This document shows positions 1-7,485 of a stretch of DNA of 23,240 nucleotides, piece after piece (the first letter of the stretch is position 1; each line of letters begins with the position of its first letter). The DNA is from an uncultured Janibacter sp. (GTDB lineage: Bacteria; Actinomycetota; Actinomycetes; Actinomycetales; Dermatophilaceae), in contig CAMICF010000017.1 in the NCBI GenBank assembly GCA_946222495.1, positions 1-23,240 of the forward strand, read 5' to 3'. A program made the translations under genes and the position numbers. Under the pieces are notes generated by a model that worked only from the letters and a program-made list of their open reading frames with translations, made no database searches and was not told the origin of the DNA.

Positions 1-1494
1 GGACTCGAGGACGACACCCTCGAGTCCTGGCACGTGCACGCCGTGCCGCTGACGAGCATCACCGTCGAGGCCCTCGCCGAGCACGACTCCCTCACCCGCA
101 AGGAGAAGGAGCGGGCGAAGAACATGTTCGCCCTCGGCCTGCTGTCGTGGATGTACTCGCGGCCCACGAAGGGCACCGAGGACTTCCTCGCCCGCAAGTT
201 CGGCGCGAAGCCCGACATCCTCGCGGCCAACCTCGCCGCGCTCAAGGCGGGCTGGAACTACGGCGAGACGACCGAGGACTTCGCCGTCTCCTACGAGGTC
301 GCCCCGGCGACCGCCGCCCACGGCACCTACCGCAACATCACCGGCAACGCCGCGCTCGCCCTGGGTCTCGTCGCGGCCTCCCACCGCGCCGGCCGCCCGC
401 TCGTCCTCGGGTCCTACCCGATCACCCCGGCGAGCGACATCCTCCACGCGCTGTCGGGCTACAAGCGCCACGGCGTGACGACGATCCAGGCCGAGGACGA
501 GATCGCCGGCATCGGCATCGCGCTCGGCGCCTCCTTCGGTGGCTCCATCGGCGTGACGACGACCTCCGGTCCCGGCGTGGCGCTGAAGTCGGAGACGATC
601 GGCCTCGCGGTCAGCCTCGAGCTGCCGCTCGTCATCGTCGACGTGCAGCGCGGCGGGCCGAGTACGGGCCTGCCGACGAAGACCGAGCAGTCCGACCTGC
701 TCCAGGCGATGTTCGGGCGCAACGGCGAGTCCCCGGTGCCGATCATCGCGCCGCAGACGTCGGCCGACTGCTTCGACGCCGCGCTCGAGGCGGTCCGCAT
801 CGCCACGACCTACCGCACCCCGGTCTTCCTCCTCTCCGACGGCTACCTCGCCAACGGCTCCGAGCCGTGGCAGGTCCCCTCCGTCGAGGACCTCCCGAGC
901 TTCCCCGTCGAGCTGGCCACGGAGCCCAACGGCGAGGACGCGAAGGGGAACCCCACCTTCCACCCCTACGTGCGGGACGAGGAGACGCTCGCCCGTCCGT
1001 GGGCCGTGCCCGGCACCCCGGGGATGGAGCACCGCATCGGTGGCATCGAGAAGGACGCCACGACGGGCAACATCTCCTACGACCCGGACAACCACGACTT
1101 CATGGTCCGCCTGCGGCAGAGCAAGGTCGACCGCATCGCGGCCTCGACCGGCCCGCTCGAGGTCGACGACCCGACCGGCGACGCCACGGTCCTCGTCCTC
1201 GGCTGGGGCTCGACCTACGGCCCCAACCTCGCCGCGGTGCGCCGCCTCCGGGCGGAGGGCAAGTCCGTCGCCCACGCGCACCTGCGCCACATCAACCCCT
1301 TCCCGGCGAACACCGGTGAGGTCCTCCGACGCTACGACCGCGTCATCGTCCCCGAGATGAACCTCGGGCAGTTGTCGATGCTGCTGCGCGCGAAGTACCT
1401 CGTCGACGTCCGTTCCCACACCTCGGTGCGCGGCCTTCCCTTCAAGGTCGTCGACCTGGCCGAGGTCATCGACGCAGCCCTCCAGGAGGTCTGA
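1..1494 (+). CDS. korA: 2-oxoglutarate:ferredoxin oxidoreductase, alpha subunit (5' end outside window)
   Basis: The reading frame is already open at base 1, so this is the last 497 codons of a longer gene. Actinobacterial KorA proteins are about 620-650 residues, with the gamma-type domain fused in front of the alpha domain, so roughly the first quarter is missing. The GTG at 34 lies inside the protein and is not the start. Family motifs are clear: YPITP (415-429), TTSGPG (about 559-576) and QRGGPSTGLPTKTEQ (from 646), all typical of the alpha chain of 2-oxoacid:acceptor oxidoreductases. With KorB the enzyme would oxidise 2-oxoglutarate to succinyl-CoA and reduce ferredoxin, an alternative to the 2-oxoglutarate dehydrogenase step of the TCA cycle. 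The TGA stop lies two bases before the korB start, so the two are co-translated. Substrate assignment rests on resemblance to mycobacterial KorAB; other 2-oxoacids are possible. Confidence 0.9.
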   Translation, partial: GLEDDTLESWHVHAVPLTSITVEALAEHDSLTRKEKERAKNMFALGLLSWMYSRPTKGTEDFLARKFGAKPDILAANLAALKAGWNYGETTEDFAVSYEVAPATAAHGTYRNITGNAALALGLVAASHRAGRPLVLGSYPITPASDILHALSGYKRHGVTTIQAEDEIAGIGIALGASFGGSIGVTTTSGPGVALKSETIGLAVSLELPLVIVDVQRGGPSTGLPTKTEQSDLLQAMFGRNGESPVPIIAPQTSADCFDAALEAVRIATTYRTPVFLLSDGYLANGSEPWQVPSVEDLPSFPVELATEPNGEDAKGNPTFHPYVRDEETLARPWAVPGTPGMEHRIGGIEKDATTGNISYDPDNHDFMVRLRQSKVDRIAASTGPLEVDDPTGDATVLVLGWGSTYGPNLAAVRRLRAEGKSVAHAHLRHINPFPANTGEVLRRYDRVIVPEMNLGQLSMLLRAKYLVDVRSHTSVRGLPFKVVDLAEVIDAALQEV

Positions 1495-1496
1495 GC

Positions 1497-2597
1497 ATGA
1501 CCATGGATCTCGGAATCCCCACCGTCGCCTCCGGTACCGCCGGTGTCCCCACGCTCCCCGAGGGCGAGACGCAGAACCGCAAGGACTTCGCCTCCGACCA
1601 GGAGGTGCGCTGGTGCCCCGGGTGCGGTGACTACGCCGTCCTCGCCGCCGTGCAGGGCTTCCTGCCCGAGCTCGGTCTGCGCAAGGAGAACATCACCTTC
1701 ATCTCCGGCATCGGCTGCTCGTCGCGGTTCCCGTACTACCTCGACACCTACGGGATGCACTCGATCCACGGCCGGGCGCCGTCGATCGCGACCGGTCTCG
1801 CGACGAGCCGGCCCGACCTGTCCGTGTGGGTCGTCACCGGCGACGGCGACGCGCTCTCCATCGGCGGCAACCACCTCATCCACGCGATGCGGCGCAACGT
1901 CAACATGACGATCCTGCTCTTCAACAACCGGATCTACGGGCTGACCAAGGGCCAGTACTCGCCGACCTCGCAGCCCGGGCTCGTGACGAAGTCCTCCCCC
2001 ATGGGCAGCGTCGACGCTCCCTTCAACCCGGTCTCGCTGGCGCTCGGCGCCGAGGCGACCTTCGTCGCGCGGACGATGGACTCCGACCGCAAGCACCTCA
2101 CCGAGGTGCTCAAGGCCGCTGCGGCACACCGCGGTACGTCGCTCGTCGAGATCTACCAGAACTGCCCGATCTTCAACGACGGCGCCTTCGAGCTCATCAA
2201 GGACGTCGAGCAGAAGAAGGCTCGCCTGGTCCACCTCACCGATGGTGAGGCCGTGGGCATCGGCGAGGAGGGCGAGCGCGAGGTGCTGGTCCGCGGCGAA
2301 GGGGGCTCGGTCACCTTCGTCCCCGAGGGCGACGTCTCCGCGCGTGGGCTGGCCGACCAGGTCGTCGTGCACGACACGACGCTCTCCGACCCGAGCCAGG
2401 CCTTCGCCATCAGTCGTCTCGACTCCGAGGCGATGACGCACGTGCCGATGGGCGTCTTCCGCGCCGTCGAGCGTCCGACCTACGACGACCAGACCCGCGC
2501 CCAGGTGGAGTCGGCCGTCGACCTCGCCGGCGGCCCGGCCGATGACGCCGACCTCCAGGACCTGCTGCGCGGCAACGACACCTGGACCGTCGAGTAG
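1497..2597 (+). CDS. korB: 2-oxoglutarate:ferredoxin oxidoreductase, beta subunit
   Basis: A protein of 366 residues, close to the mycobacterial KorB length of about 373. It binds thiamine diphosphate: the GDGD motif is at residues 115-118 and the NN of the second half of the site at 143-144. Four cysteines (C40 and C43 in WCPGCGD, C74 in GCSSRFPYY, C223 in NCPIF) match the spacing of the [4Fe-4S] ligands in two-subunit 2-oxoacid:ferredoxin oxidoreductases, so the internal electron relay looks intact. The start ATG at 1497 has a near-perfect ribosome binding site, AGGAGGT at 1484-1490, within the end of korA; an ATG two codons later is less well placed. The last 120 residues are the usual C-terminal region of this subunit. 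The stop faces the stop of the lactone oxidase gene 19 bases away. Confidence 0.93.
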   Translation: MTMDLGIPTVASGTAGVPTLPEGETQNRKDFASDQEVRWCPGCGDYAVLAAVQGFLPELGLRKENITFISGIGCSSRFPYYLDTYGMHSIHGRAPSIATGLATSRPDLSVWVVTGDGDALSIGGNHLIHAMRRNVNMTILLFNNRIYGLTKGQYSPTSQPGLVTKSSPMGSVDAPFNPVSLALGAEATFVARTMDSDRKHLTEVLKAAAAHRGTSLVEIYQNCPIFNDGAFELIKDVEQKKARLVHLTDGEAVGIGEEGEREVLVRGEGGSVTFVPEGDVSARGLADQVVVHDTTLSDPSQAFAISRLDSEAMTHVPMGVFRAVERPTYDDQTRAQVESAVDLAGGPADDADLQDLLRGNDTWTVE

Positions 2598-2626
2598 GCC
2601 GGCCCGCTCCCGGCCCTCAGGGGCCG
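2597..2626. terminator. possible bidirectional terminator between convergent genes
   Basis: Two overlapping GC-rich hairpins span the 19-base gap between the korB stop and the facing lactone oxidase stop. One pairs GGCCGG (2597-2602) with CCGGCC (2610-2615). The other pairs CGGCCC (2611-2616) with GGGCCG (2621-2626) around a four-base loop. They exclude each other and have no T-tract, as is common in high-GC actinobacteria. Position between convergent stops supports the role; at this GC content such hairpins also arise by chance. Confidence 0.4.
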
Positions 2627-3906
2627 AGCACCCGGGTGAGGTAGGCGTTGCCGAGGACCCGGTCGGGGTCGAGGCGGTCGCGGATCGCCCGGAAGTCACC
2701 GAGGCGCGGGTAGAGCTCGTCGAGCTGCTCGACCCCGAGGGTGTGCAGCTTGCCCCAGTGCGGGCGGCCCGCGTGCGCGGCGACGATCTCCTCGAAGGCC
2801 GCGAAGTAGTCCCGGTGGGCGGCCCGGTGGTACTGGTGCACGGCGATGTACGCATTGGCCCGCTCGTACCCGGTCGAGAGCCACAGGTCGTCGGGCGCCG
2901 CCACGCGCACCTCGACGGGGAAGGAGATCGGCTCCCTGCGCCGCTCCACCCACGCGGCGAGGTCCGTGAGCACCTCGCCGACGGACTCGCGCGGGACCGC
3001 GTACTCGGACTCGACGAAGCGCACCGTGCGTGGCGTGCAGAAGACCTCGTGCGAGGGGGCCGTGTAGGTCCGCTCGGTCAGTGCTCGCGCGGCAATCCCG
3101 TTGAAGGGCAGCACTGCTCGCGGCGCCTTGGTGAGGACGGCGTTGGCGGCGCCGAAGACGGTGTTGGACAGGAACTCGTCGTCGAGCCGGCGCCGCCACC
3201 CGGCCAGCGGTTCGTGCACCTCGTCGTCGACGAGGTCGTTCGCCTTGGTCTGCACCCGGCGGGTCCCGGGGAACCAGTAGAGCTCGAAGTGCCGGTGCTC
3301 GTCGAAGCGCTCCTGCAGGTGCGGCAGCACCGCGTCGAGCGAGTCGGGGCGCTCCACCGCGTGCAGCCGGTAGGCCGGGAGGCAGGCGAGCTCGATCTCC
3401 GTGACGACACCGAGTGCCCCGAGGCCGAGGCGCGCCGCGGCGAAGAGGTCCGGGTCGCTCTCGTCGACCCAGCGCTCCTGCCCGTCGGGGCTCACGAGGC
3501 GCAGCCCGCTGATCCCGGCGGCGAGCCCGGGCAGGGTGGCGCCGGTGCCGTGGGTGCCCGTGGCGGTCGCGCCCGAGACGGTCTGGACGTCGATGTCGCC
3601 GAGGTTGGGCATGGCCAGACCGAGCACGTCGAGGGCCTGGTTGAGGAGACGAAGGGGGGTCCCCGCCAGCACGCGCACCCACCCCGTCGCGCGGTCGCCC
3701 GCGAGCACGCCGGAGAGGTGCTCGAGGCTCAGCTGCAGGTCCTCGGGCCGGGCGATGGCGGTGAAGGAGTGACCGCTCCCGACGGGACGCACCCGGCGGC
3801 CGGCCGCCGCGGCGTCGCGCACGACCTCGACCAGCTCGGTCGGGGTGCGTGGCCGGAGCACCTGCGGCGTCGCCGTGGCGGTGCCCGCCCAGTTGGACCA
3901 GGTCAT
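2617..3906 (-). CDS. FAD-dependent aldonolactone oxidase (D-arabinono-1,4-lactone / L-gulono-1,4-lactone oxidase family)
   Basis: A protein of 429 residues, about the length of the mycobacterial L-gulono-1,4-lactone dehydrogenase (about 428). The N-terminal half is a VAO/PCMH-type FAD-binding domain: VGSGHSFTA at 42-50 carries the histidine (H46) expected to bind FAD covalently, and SGATATGTHGTG (111-122) is the second flavin-contacting motif. The C-terminal half is the lactone oxidase domain, with the typical HWGKLH motif near the end. The start ATG at 3906 is chosen because GGGAGG precedes it by about eight bases and it overlaps the upstream gene's stop as ATGA; the frame is open further upstream but only inside that gene. 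The enzyme probably oxidises a sugar lactone or alditol. The true substrate is unknown, and coupling to an amino acid deaminase-like gene suggests a specialised pathway and not vitamin C synthesis. Confidence 0.88.
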   Translation of the reverse strand: MTWSNWAGTATATPQVLRPRTPTELVEVVRDAAAAGRRVRPVGSGHSFTAIARPEDLQLSLEHLSGVLAGDRATGWVRVLAGTPLRLLNQALDVLGLAMPNLGDIDVQTVSGATATGTHGTGATLPGLAAGISGLRLVSPDGQERWVDESDPDLFAAARLGLGALGVVTEIELACLPAYRLHAVERPDSLDAVLPHLQERFDEHRHFELYWFPGTRRVQTKANDLVDDEVHEPLAGWRRRLDDEFLSNTVFGAANAVLTKAPRAVLPFNGIAARALTERTYTAPSHEVFCTPRTVRFVESEYAVPRESVGEVLTDLAAWVERRREPISFPVEVRVAAPDDLWLSTGYERANAYIAVHQYHRAAHRDYFAAFEEIVAAHAGRPHWGKLHTLGVEQLDELYPRLGDFRAIRDRLDPDRVLGNAYLTRVLGP

Positions 3907-5069
3907 CCGAAGTTCCTCCCCTCTCCGCGGTAGGTCGGCACGACGTCGACGACGTCCTCCCCACGCACGACGAGGTACTCGTCGAAGCGCTCGGCGAGCT
4001 CGCCCGCCTTCGCGTGCCGGAACCACACCCGGTCACCGATCGCCAGATCACGAGCAGCCTTGCCCCGCAAGGGTGTCTGCACTTCGCCGGCCCCCTCGGT
4101 GCCGACCATCCGCAGCCCCTCGGGGTGGTGCACCGACGGCACCCGGCTCTCCCCCGCCTGACCGGAGGCGATGTAGCCGCCGGCGAAGCAGGTGACGACG
4201 TCCCTGGCCGGACGACGGACGACGGGCAGGGCGAAGGCCACCGCGGGCTCGGGCGTGAAGTCGTCGTAGCCGTCGAAGAGGGTCGGTCCGATGAGCCCGG
4301 AGCCGGCCGCGAGCTCGGTCAGCGCCGGGTCCTCCCCCGTGACGTGCAGGGAGCCGGTGCCCCCGCCGTTGACGATCTCCAGCGGTCCGGCGACGTCCTC
4401 GACCGCCGCGCGGACCGCCCCTCGGCGGCGCCCCAGGGAGACATCGCTGCGGGCCTTGACGAGGCGCACCGCGGCCGAGCTGTCGGGCAGCCCGGCGATC
4501 TGGGCGTCGTAGAACATCAGGCCGACCACCCGCAGCCCGGCCTGCTGCGCGGCGGTGGCGACGGCCGCCGCCCGTCGCGGGGAGCGCGTCGGGCTGCGCC
4601 GCACCCCGAGGTGCACCGGGCCGACCCGCAGCGAGGCGTCGACGTCGACGACGACCCGCACCGGGGCCCCCTTCGGCAGCCAGCGACGCAGGGCATCGAC
4701 GTGCTCCACGGAGTCGACGGCGACCGAGACCTCCTCGAGCGCACGCTCGTCGGCCGCGAGCGCCGCGAGCGCGTCCCGGTCGGTCGTCGGGTAGGCGACG
4801 AAGACGTCGTCCGTCCCGTGACCGACGAGCCACAGCGCCTCGCGGAGCGAGTACGCCATGACCCCGGAGAAGCCCTCCCGCTGCAGCGTCCGCTCGAGGA
4901 GGTGGCGGACCCGGATCGACTTGCTCGCGACCCGGATCGGTCGGTCGGCGGCCCGCCGCACGAGGTCGGCGGCGTTGGCATCACAGGCATCGAGGTCCAC
5001 GACGGCGAAGGGGGCGGCCCGCCCCCGCGTCGCCCGGTCCCAGGCAGTCGCTCGGTTCACGACCCTCAC
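3903..5069 (-). CDS. PLP-dependent amino acid deaminase/aldolase-like protein (alanine racemase N-terminal fold)
   Basis: A protein of 388 residues with a fold type III (alanine racemase-like) PLP barrel. K50 in RVASKSIRVR is the expected Schiff-base lysine. FYDAQIAGLPD and the glycine-rich NGGGTGSLH, a likely phosphate-binding loop, are typical of the D-threonine aldolase / D-serine dehydratase-like branch usually named amino acid deaminase/aldolase in actinobacteria. The C-terminal third is the beta domain of that branch. It may cleave or deaminate a D- or beta-hydroxy amino acid, but the substrate is not known. The start is uncertain: GTG at 5069 has no good ribosome binding site, GTG at 5060 is the only other choice, and a stop at 5082 bounds the frame. 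Its TGA overlaps the lactone oxidase ATG by four bases, so the two are co-expressed. Confidence 0.82.
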   Translation of the reverse strand: MRVVNRATAWDRATRGRAAPFAVVDLDACDANAADLVRRAADRPIRVASKSIRVRHLLERTLQREGFSGVMAYSLREALWLVGHGTDDVFVAYPTTDRDALAALAADERALEEVSVAVDSVEHVDALRRWLPKGAPVRVVVDVDASLRVGPVHLGVRRSPTRSPRRAAAVATAAQQAGLRVVGLMFYDAQIAGLPDSSAAVRLVKARSDVSLGRRRGAVRAAVEDVAGPLEIVNGGGTGSLHVTGEDPALTELAAGSGLIGPTLFDGYDDFTPEPAVAFALPVVRRPARDVVTCFAGGYIASGQAGESRVPSVHHPEGLRMVGTEGAGEVQTPLRGKAARDLAIGDRVWFRHAKAGELAERFDEYLVVRGEDVVDVVPTYRGEGRNFG

Positions 5070-5097
5070 GTTACCCGCGGGTCACCGCAGGGCTCCC

Positions 5098-5163
5098 GTT
5101 TCACCAACCGTCACCTCACGGACACCCTCACGCCGCTCCGCGGGAGACTCCCCTCCCTAGGTT
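5098..5163 (+). promoter_or_regulatory. candidate promoter of the PhoX gene with PHO-box-like direct repeats
   Basis: Three similar units lie in tandem: GTTTCACC (CACC at 5102), GTCACC (CACC at 5112) and GACACC (CACC at 5123), so spaced 10 and 11 bases. Streptomyces PhoP binds 11-base direct repeats related to GTTCACC, so this fits a PHO box. TAGGTT at 5158-5163 matches the actinobacterial -10 pattern TANNNT, and a -35 region would fall just after the repeats. Transcription would start near 5170, leaving a leader of about 44 bases. The repeats are imperfect and other CAC trinucleotides occur nearby, so this is a proposal. The whole gap 5070-5213 is the divergent promoter region of the two flanking genes. 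Confidence 0.42.
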
Positions 5164-5213
5164 GCACGGGTCAGCACAACCCTGCCCGCGCGCGGGCACT
5201 CGGAGGAGAAGAC

Positions 5214-7304
5214 ATGACCCCACCCCGCAACGACCGCACGATGCTGCCCCTCGCAGGAGGTCACCGCGACGGGGGCCGCAGCGCCGCCACGTGCATCTGG
5301 AAGTGCAACGACGCCTGCAGCAAGCCGGTGCCGAACACCTCCGACAACGAGTACTTCGGTGACGTCGTGGCCGCGTCGCGCCGGTCCGTGCTCAAGGCCG
5401 GCGGCGCTGCCGCCGCCGTCGCGGGCCTGTCGACCGCTGCGGGCACCGCCTTCGCCGAGCCGGCCGCGGCCGCGAAGGGCCCCGGCAAGAAGGCCCCCTT
5501 CGGCTTCACCCCGATCAAGCCCGTCACCGCGGGGACCGACGAGGTCGTCGTGCCGGAGGGCTTTCGCTGGTCGCCGATCATCAGCTGGGGCGACCCGATC
5601 CTCGCGGGCGCTCCGAAGTTCGACTTCGAGAACCACACGGCGGCGGCCCAGGCCGGGCAGATGGGCTACAACTGCGACTACGTGGGCGTCCTGCGCCACA
5701 AGAGCAACAACTCCGCCGTCCTCGTCGTCAACAACGAGTACACGAACAACAACCTCATGTTCCACGGCTACACGGACGCCGCGTCGATGACCGACGACCA
5801 GGTGCAGATCACGCTCAACGCGCACGGCCTGACGGTCGTGGAGATGACCCGCAAGAACCCGGGCAGCAAGTGGACCTACACCAAGGGCGCCCCGCTGAAC
5901 CGACGGATCACGGCCGAGACCCCCTTCGACGTCGTGGGCCCGGCCGCCGGCCACGAGCTGCTGCGCACGAAGGCCGACCCGACGGGCAAGAAGGTCCTCG
6001 GCACCTTCGGCAACTGCGCCGGCGGGACCACCCCGTGGGGGACGGTCCTCTCCGGCGAGGAGAACTTCAACGGCTACTTCACCCAGCCGGCGAAGCCGAG
6101 CGACGACCTCGAGGGCACGGCCGCCAAGCGGTACGGCCTGGCCGGGGGCAGCGACTCCCAGCACGACTGGGACCGCCTCGACGAGCGCTTCGACCTGACG
6201 AAGGAGCCGCACGAGGCCCACCGCCACGGCTGGGTCATCGAGGTCAACCCCTTCGACCCGAAGGGCGCCCCGCGCAAGCTCACCGCGCTCGGCCGTCTCA
6301 AGCACGAGGGCGCGAACGTCGTCATCGCCGACGACGGCCGCGTCGTGGCCTACATGGGCGATGACGAGCGCTTCGACTACATGTACAAGTTCGTCTCCGC
6401 GGGCAGGTACCGCGAGGGCGACCTGAAGAACAACCTCACCCTCCTCGAGGAGGGCGACCTGTTCGTCGCCCGCTTCGCCGGCGACGGCACCGCGGACGAG
6501 GAGCACGACGGCACCGGTGAGTGGATCCCGCTCGTCAAGGACGGCCGGTCCGCGGTCCCCGGCATGAGCCTGGCCGAGGTCCTCGTCTTCACCCGCGTCG
6601 CCGCGGACAAGGTCAGCCCGACGAAGATGGACCGCCCCGAGGACGTCGAGGTCAACCTCGTCAACGGACGCGTCTACGCGGCCCTGACGAACAACACCAA
6701 GCGCACCCCCGCGCAGACCGACGAGGTCAACCCGCGCGGCAACAACAAGCACGGCCAGGTGCTCGAGCTGACGCCGACGTCGGGCGACCACACCTCGCCC
6801 TCCTTCTCGTGGAAGCTCGTCCTCATCTGCGGTGACCCGACCGACCCGGAGACGTACTTCAACGGGTACGACCCCCGCGAGGTCAGCCCGATCTCCTGCC
6901 CCGACAACGTCACCTTCGACGGTGACGGCAACCTGTGGATCTCCACGGACGGCAACGCGCTCGGCCACTGCGACGGCATGTACCTCATGCCGCTCAAGGG
7001 CGAGCACAAGGGGCACCTGCAGCAGTTCCTCTCCGTGCCGGCCTACGCCGAGTGCTGCGGCCCGCTCGTCGAGTGGACCGACCGCGTCGTCTTCGCCGCG
7101 GTCCAGCACCCGGGCGAGGAGGACGAGGCCACGACGAAGAACGTCCACAGCACCTTCCCCTACACGGGCAACACGCAGCCGCGTCCCGGCGTCATCATGA
7201 TCTGGCCAGAGGCGAAGGGCGGCGGCCGCGGCTCCGCCGGGCAGGGCCCGGGCAAGGGCCACGGCAAGGGTTCCGGCAAGGGGCCCGCCAAGGCCAAGCA
7301 CTGA
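5214..7304 (+). CDS. phoX: PhoX-family (DUF839) secreted alkaline phosphatase, Tat substrate
   Basis: A protein of 696 residues. The Tat signal is SRRSVLK at 55-61, followed by an Ala/Gly-rich hydrophobic stretch and a likely cleavage site after AFA (79-81). The twin arginine sits unusually far from the N-terminus, behind a leader with C27, C31 and C35 (CX3CX3C). The mature part has PhoX/DUF839 signatures: GNCAGGTTPWGT (266-277; C268 corresponds to the cysteine that binds iron in characterised PhoX), GEENFNGYF (281-289), HGWVIEVNPFDP, RLKHEGAN, MGDDERFDYMYKF and RPEDVEVN. The family uses an iron-calcium centre to hydrolyse phosphomonoesters outside the cell. The last 30 residues are a Gly/Lys/Arg-rich tail. 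Start ATG 5214 has GGAGGAG at 5202-5208; the frame is open far upstream but only antisense to the neighbouring gene. A PHO-box-like repeat upstream suggests induction by phosphate starvation. Confidence 0.9.
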   Translation: MTPPRNDRTMLPLAGGHRDGGRSAATCIWKCNDACSKPVPNTSDNEYFGDVVAASRRSVLKAGGAAAAVAGLSTAAGTAFAEPAAAAKGPGKKAPFGFTPIKPVTAGTDEVVVPEGFRWSPIISWGDPILAGAPKFDFENHTAAAQAGQMGYNCDYVGVLRHKSNNSAVLVVNNEYTNNNLMFHGYTDAASMTDDQVQITLNAHGLTVVEMTRKNPGSKWTYTKGAPLNRRITAETPFDVVGPAAGHELLRTKADPTGKKVLGTFGNCAGGTTPWGTVLSGEENFNGYFTQPAKPSDDLEGTAAKRYGLAGGSDSQHDWDRLDERFDLTKEPHEAHRHGWVIEVNPFDPKGAPRKLTALGRLKHEGANVVIADDGRVVAYMGDDERFDYMYKFVSAGRYREGDLKNNLTLLEEGDLFVARFAGDGTADEEHDGTGEWIPLVKDGRSAVPGMSLAEVLVFTRVAADKVSPTKMDRPEDVEVNLVNGRVYAALTNNTKRTPAQTDEVNPRGNNKHGQVLELTPTSGDHTSPSFSWKLVLICGDPTDPETYFNGYDPREVSPISCPDNVTFDGDGNLWISTDGNALGHCDGMYLMPLKGEHKGHLQQFLSVPAYAECCGPLVEWTDRVVFAAVQHPGEEDEATTKNVHSTFPYTGNTQPRPGVIMIWPEAKGGGRGSAGQGPGKGHGKGSGKGPAKAKH

Positions 7305-7319
7305 TCGACCGCTGACCAC

Positions 7320-7385
7320 TGTCGGGCCCGTCCCGACATCGGCGCAGGTGGGCCGCTCGCGACACGTCGCGGGCGGCCCACCTGC
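7320..7385 (+). terminator. two tandem hairpins, transcription terminator of the PhoX gene
   Basis: Two hairpins follow the phoX stop by 15 bases. The first pairs TGTCGGG (7320-7326) with CCCGACA (7332-7338) around a five-base loop. The second is long: GCAGGTGGGCCGC (7344-7356) pairs perfectly with 7373-7385, then a T-G wobble, then CGCGA (7358-7362) with TCGCG (7367-7371) around a four-base loop, 19 pairs in all. There is no T-tract, as is usual for high-GC actinobacterial terminators. Confidence 0.75.
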
Positions 7386-7473
7386 ATGACACGGGTGATC
7401 GGTCGGCCGCTCCGGCGACGTCTGCCGTCTCGTCGCCGACACCCGTCGCGGCGTCCTCCCGACCTGCGGGGGC

Positions 7474-7479
7474 TAGCCT
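7474..7479 (+). promoter_or_regulatory. -10 box for a leaderless rarD transcript
   Basis: TAGCCT fits the actinobacterial -10 pattern TANNNT. It ends six bases before the GTG at 7486, which puts the expected transcription start on or next to the start codon. No ribosome binding site precedes that GTG. No clear -35 is visible. Confidence 0.5.
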
Positions 7480-7485
7480 CGTCGG

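Noticed and set aside
1332..2855. Long open frames antisense to korAB, nuo and other genes
   Set aside because: They are by-products of high GC: their translations are rich in Arg, Ala, Pro and Gly with no family motifs, and each lies opposite a clearly recognised gene.
3907..4026. Longer N-terminus for the lactone oxidase
   Set aside because: The extra 40 residues are Arg-rich and lie within the upstream gene; ATG 3906 has a ribosome binding site and the ATGA overlap.
3849..5213. N-terminal extension of the PhoX frame by 455 codons
   Set aside because: It is antisense to the PLP enzyme gene, has low-complexity Arg/Asp/Gly composition, and a good ribosome binding site and Tat signal follow ATG 5214.
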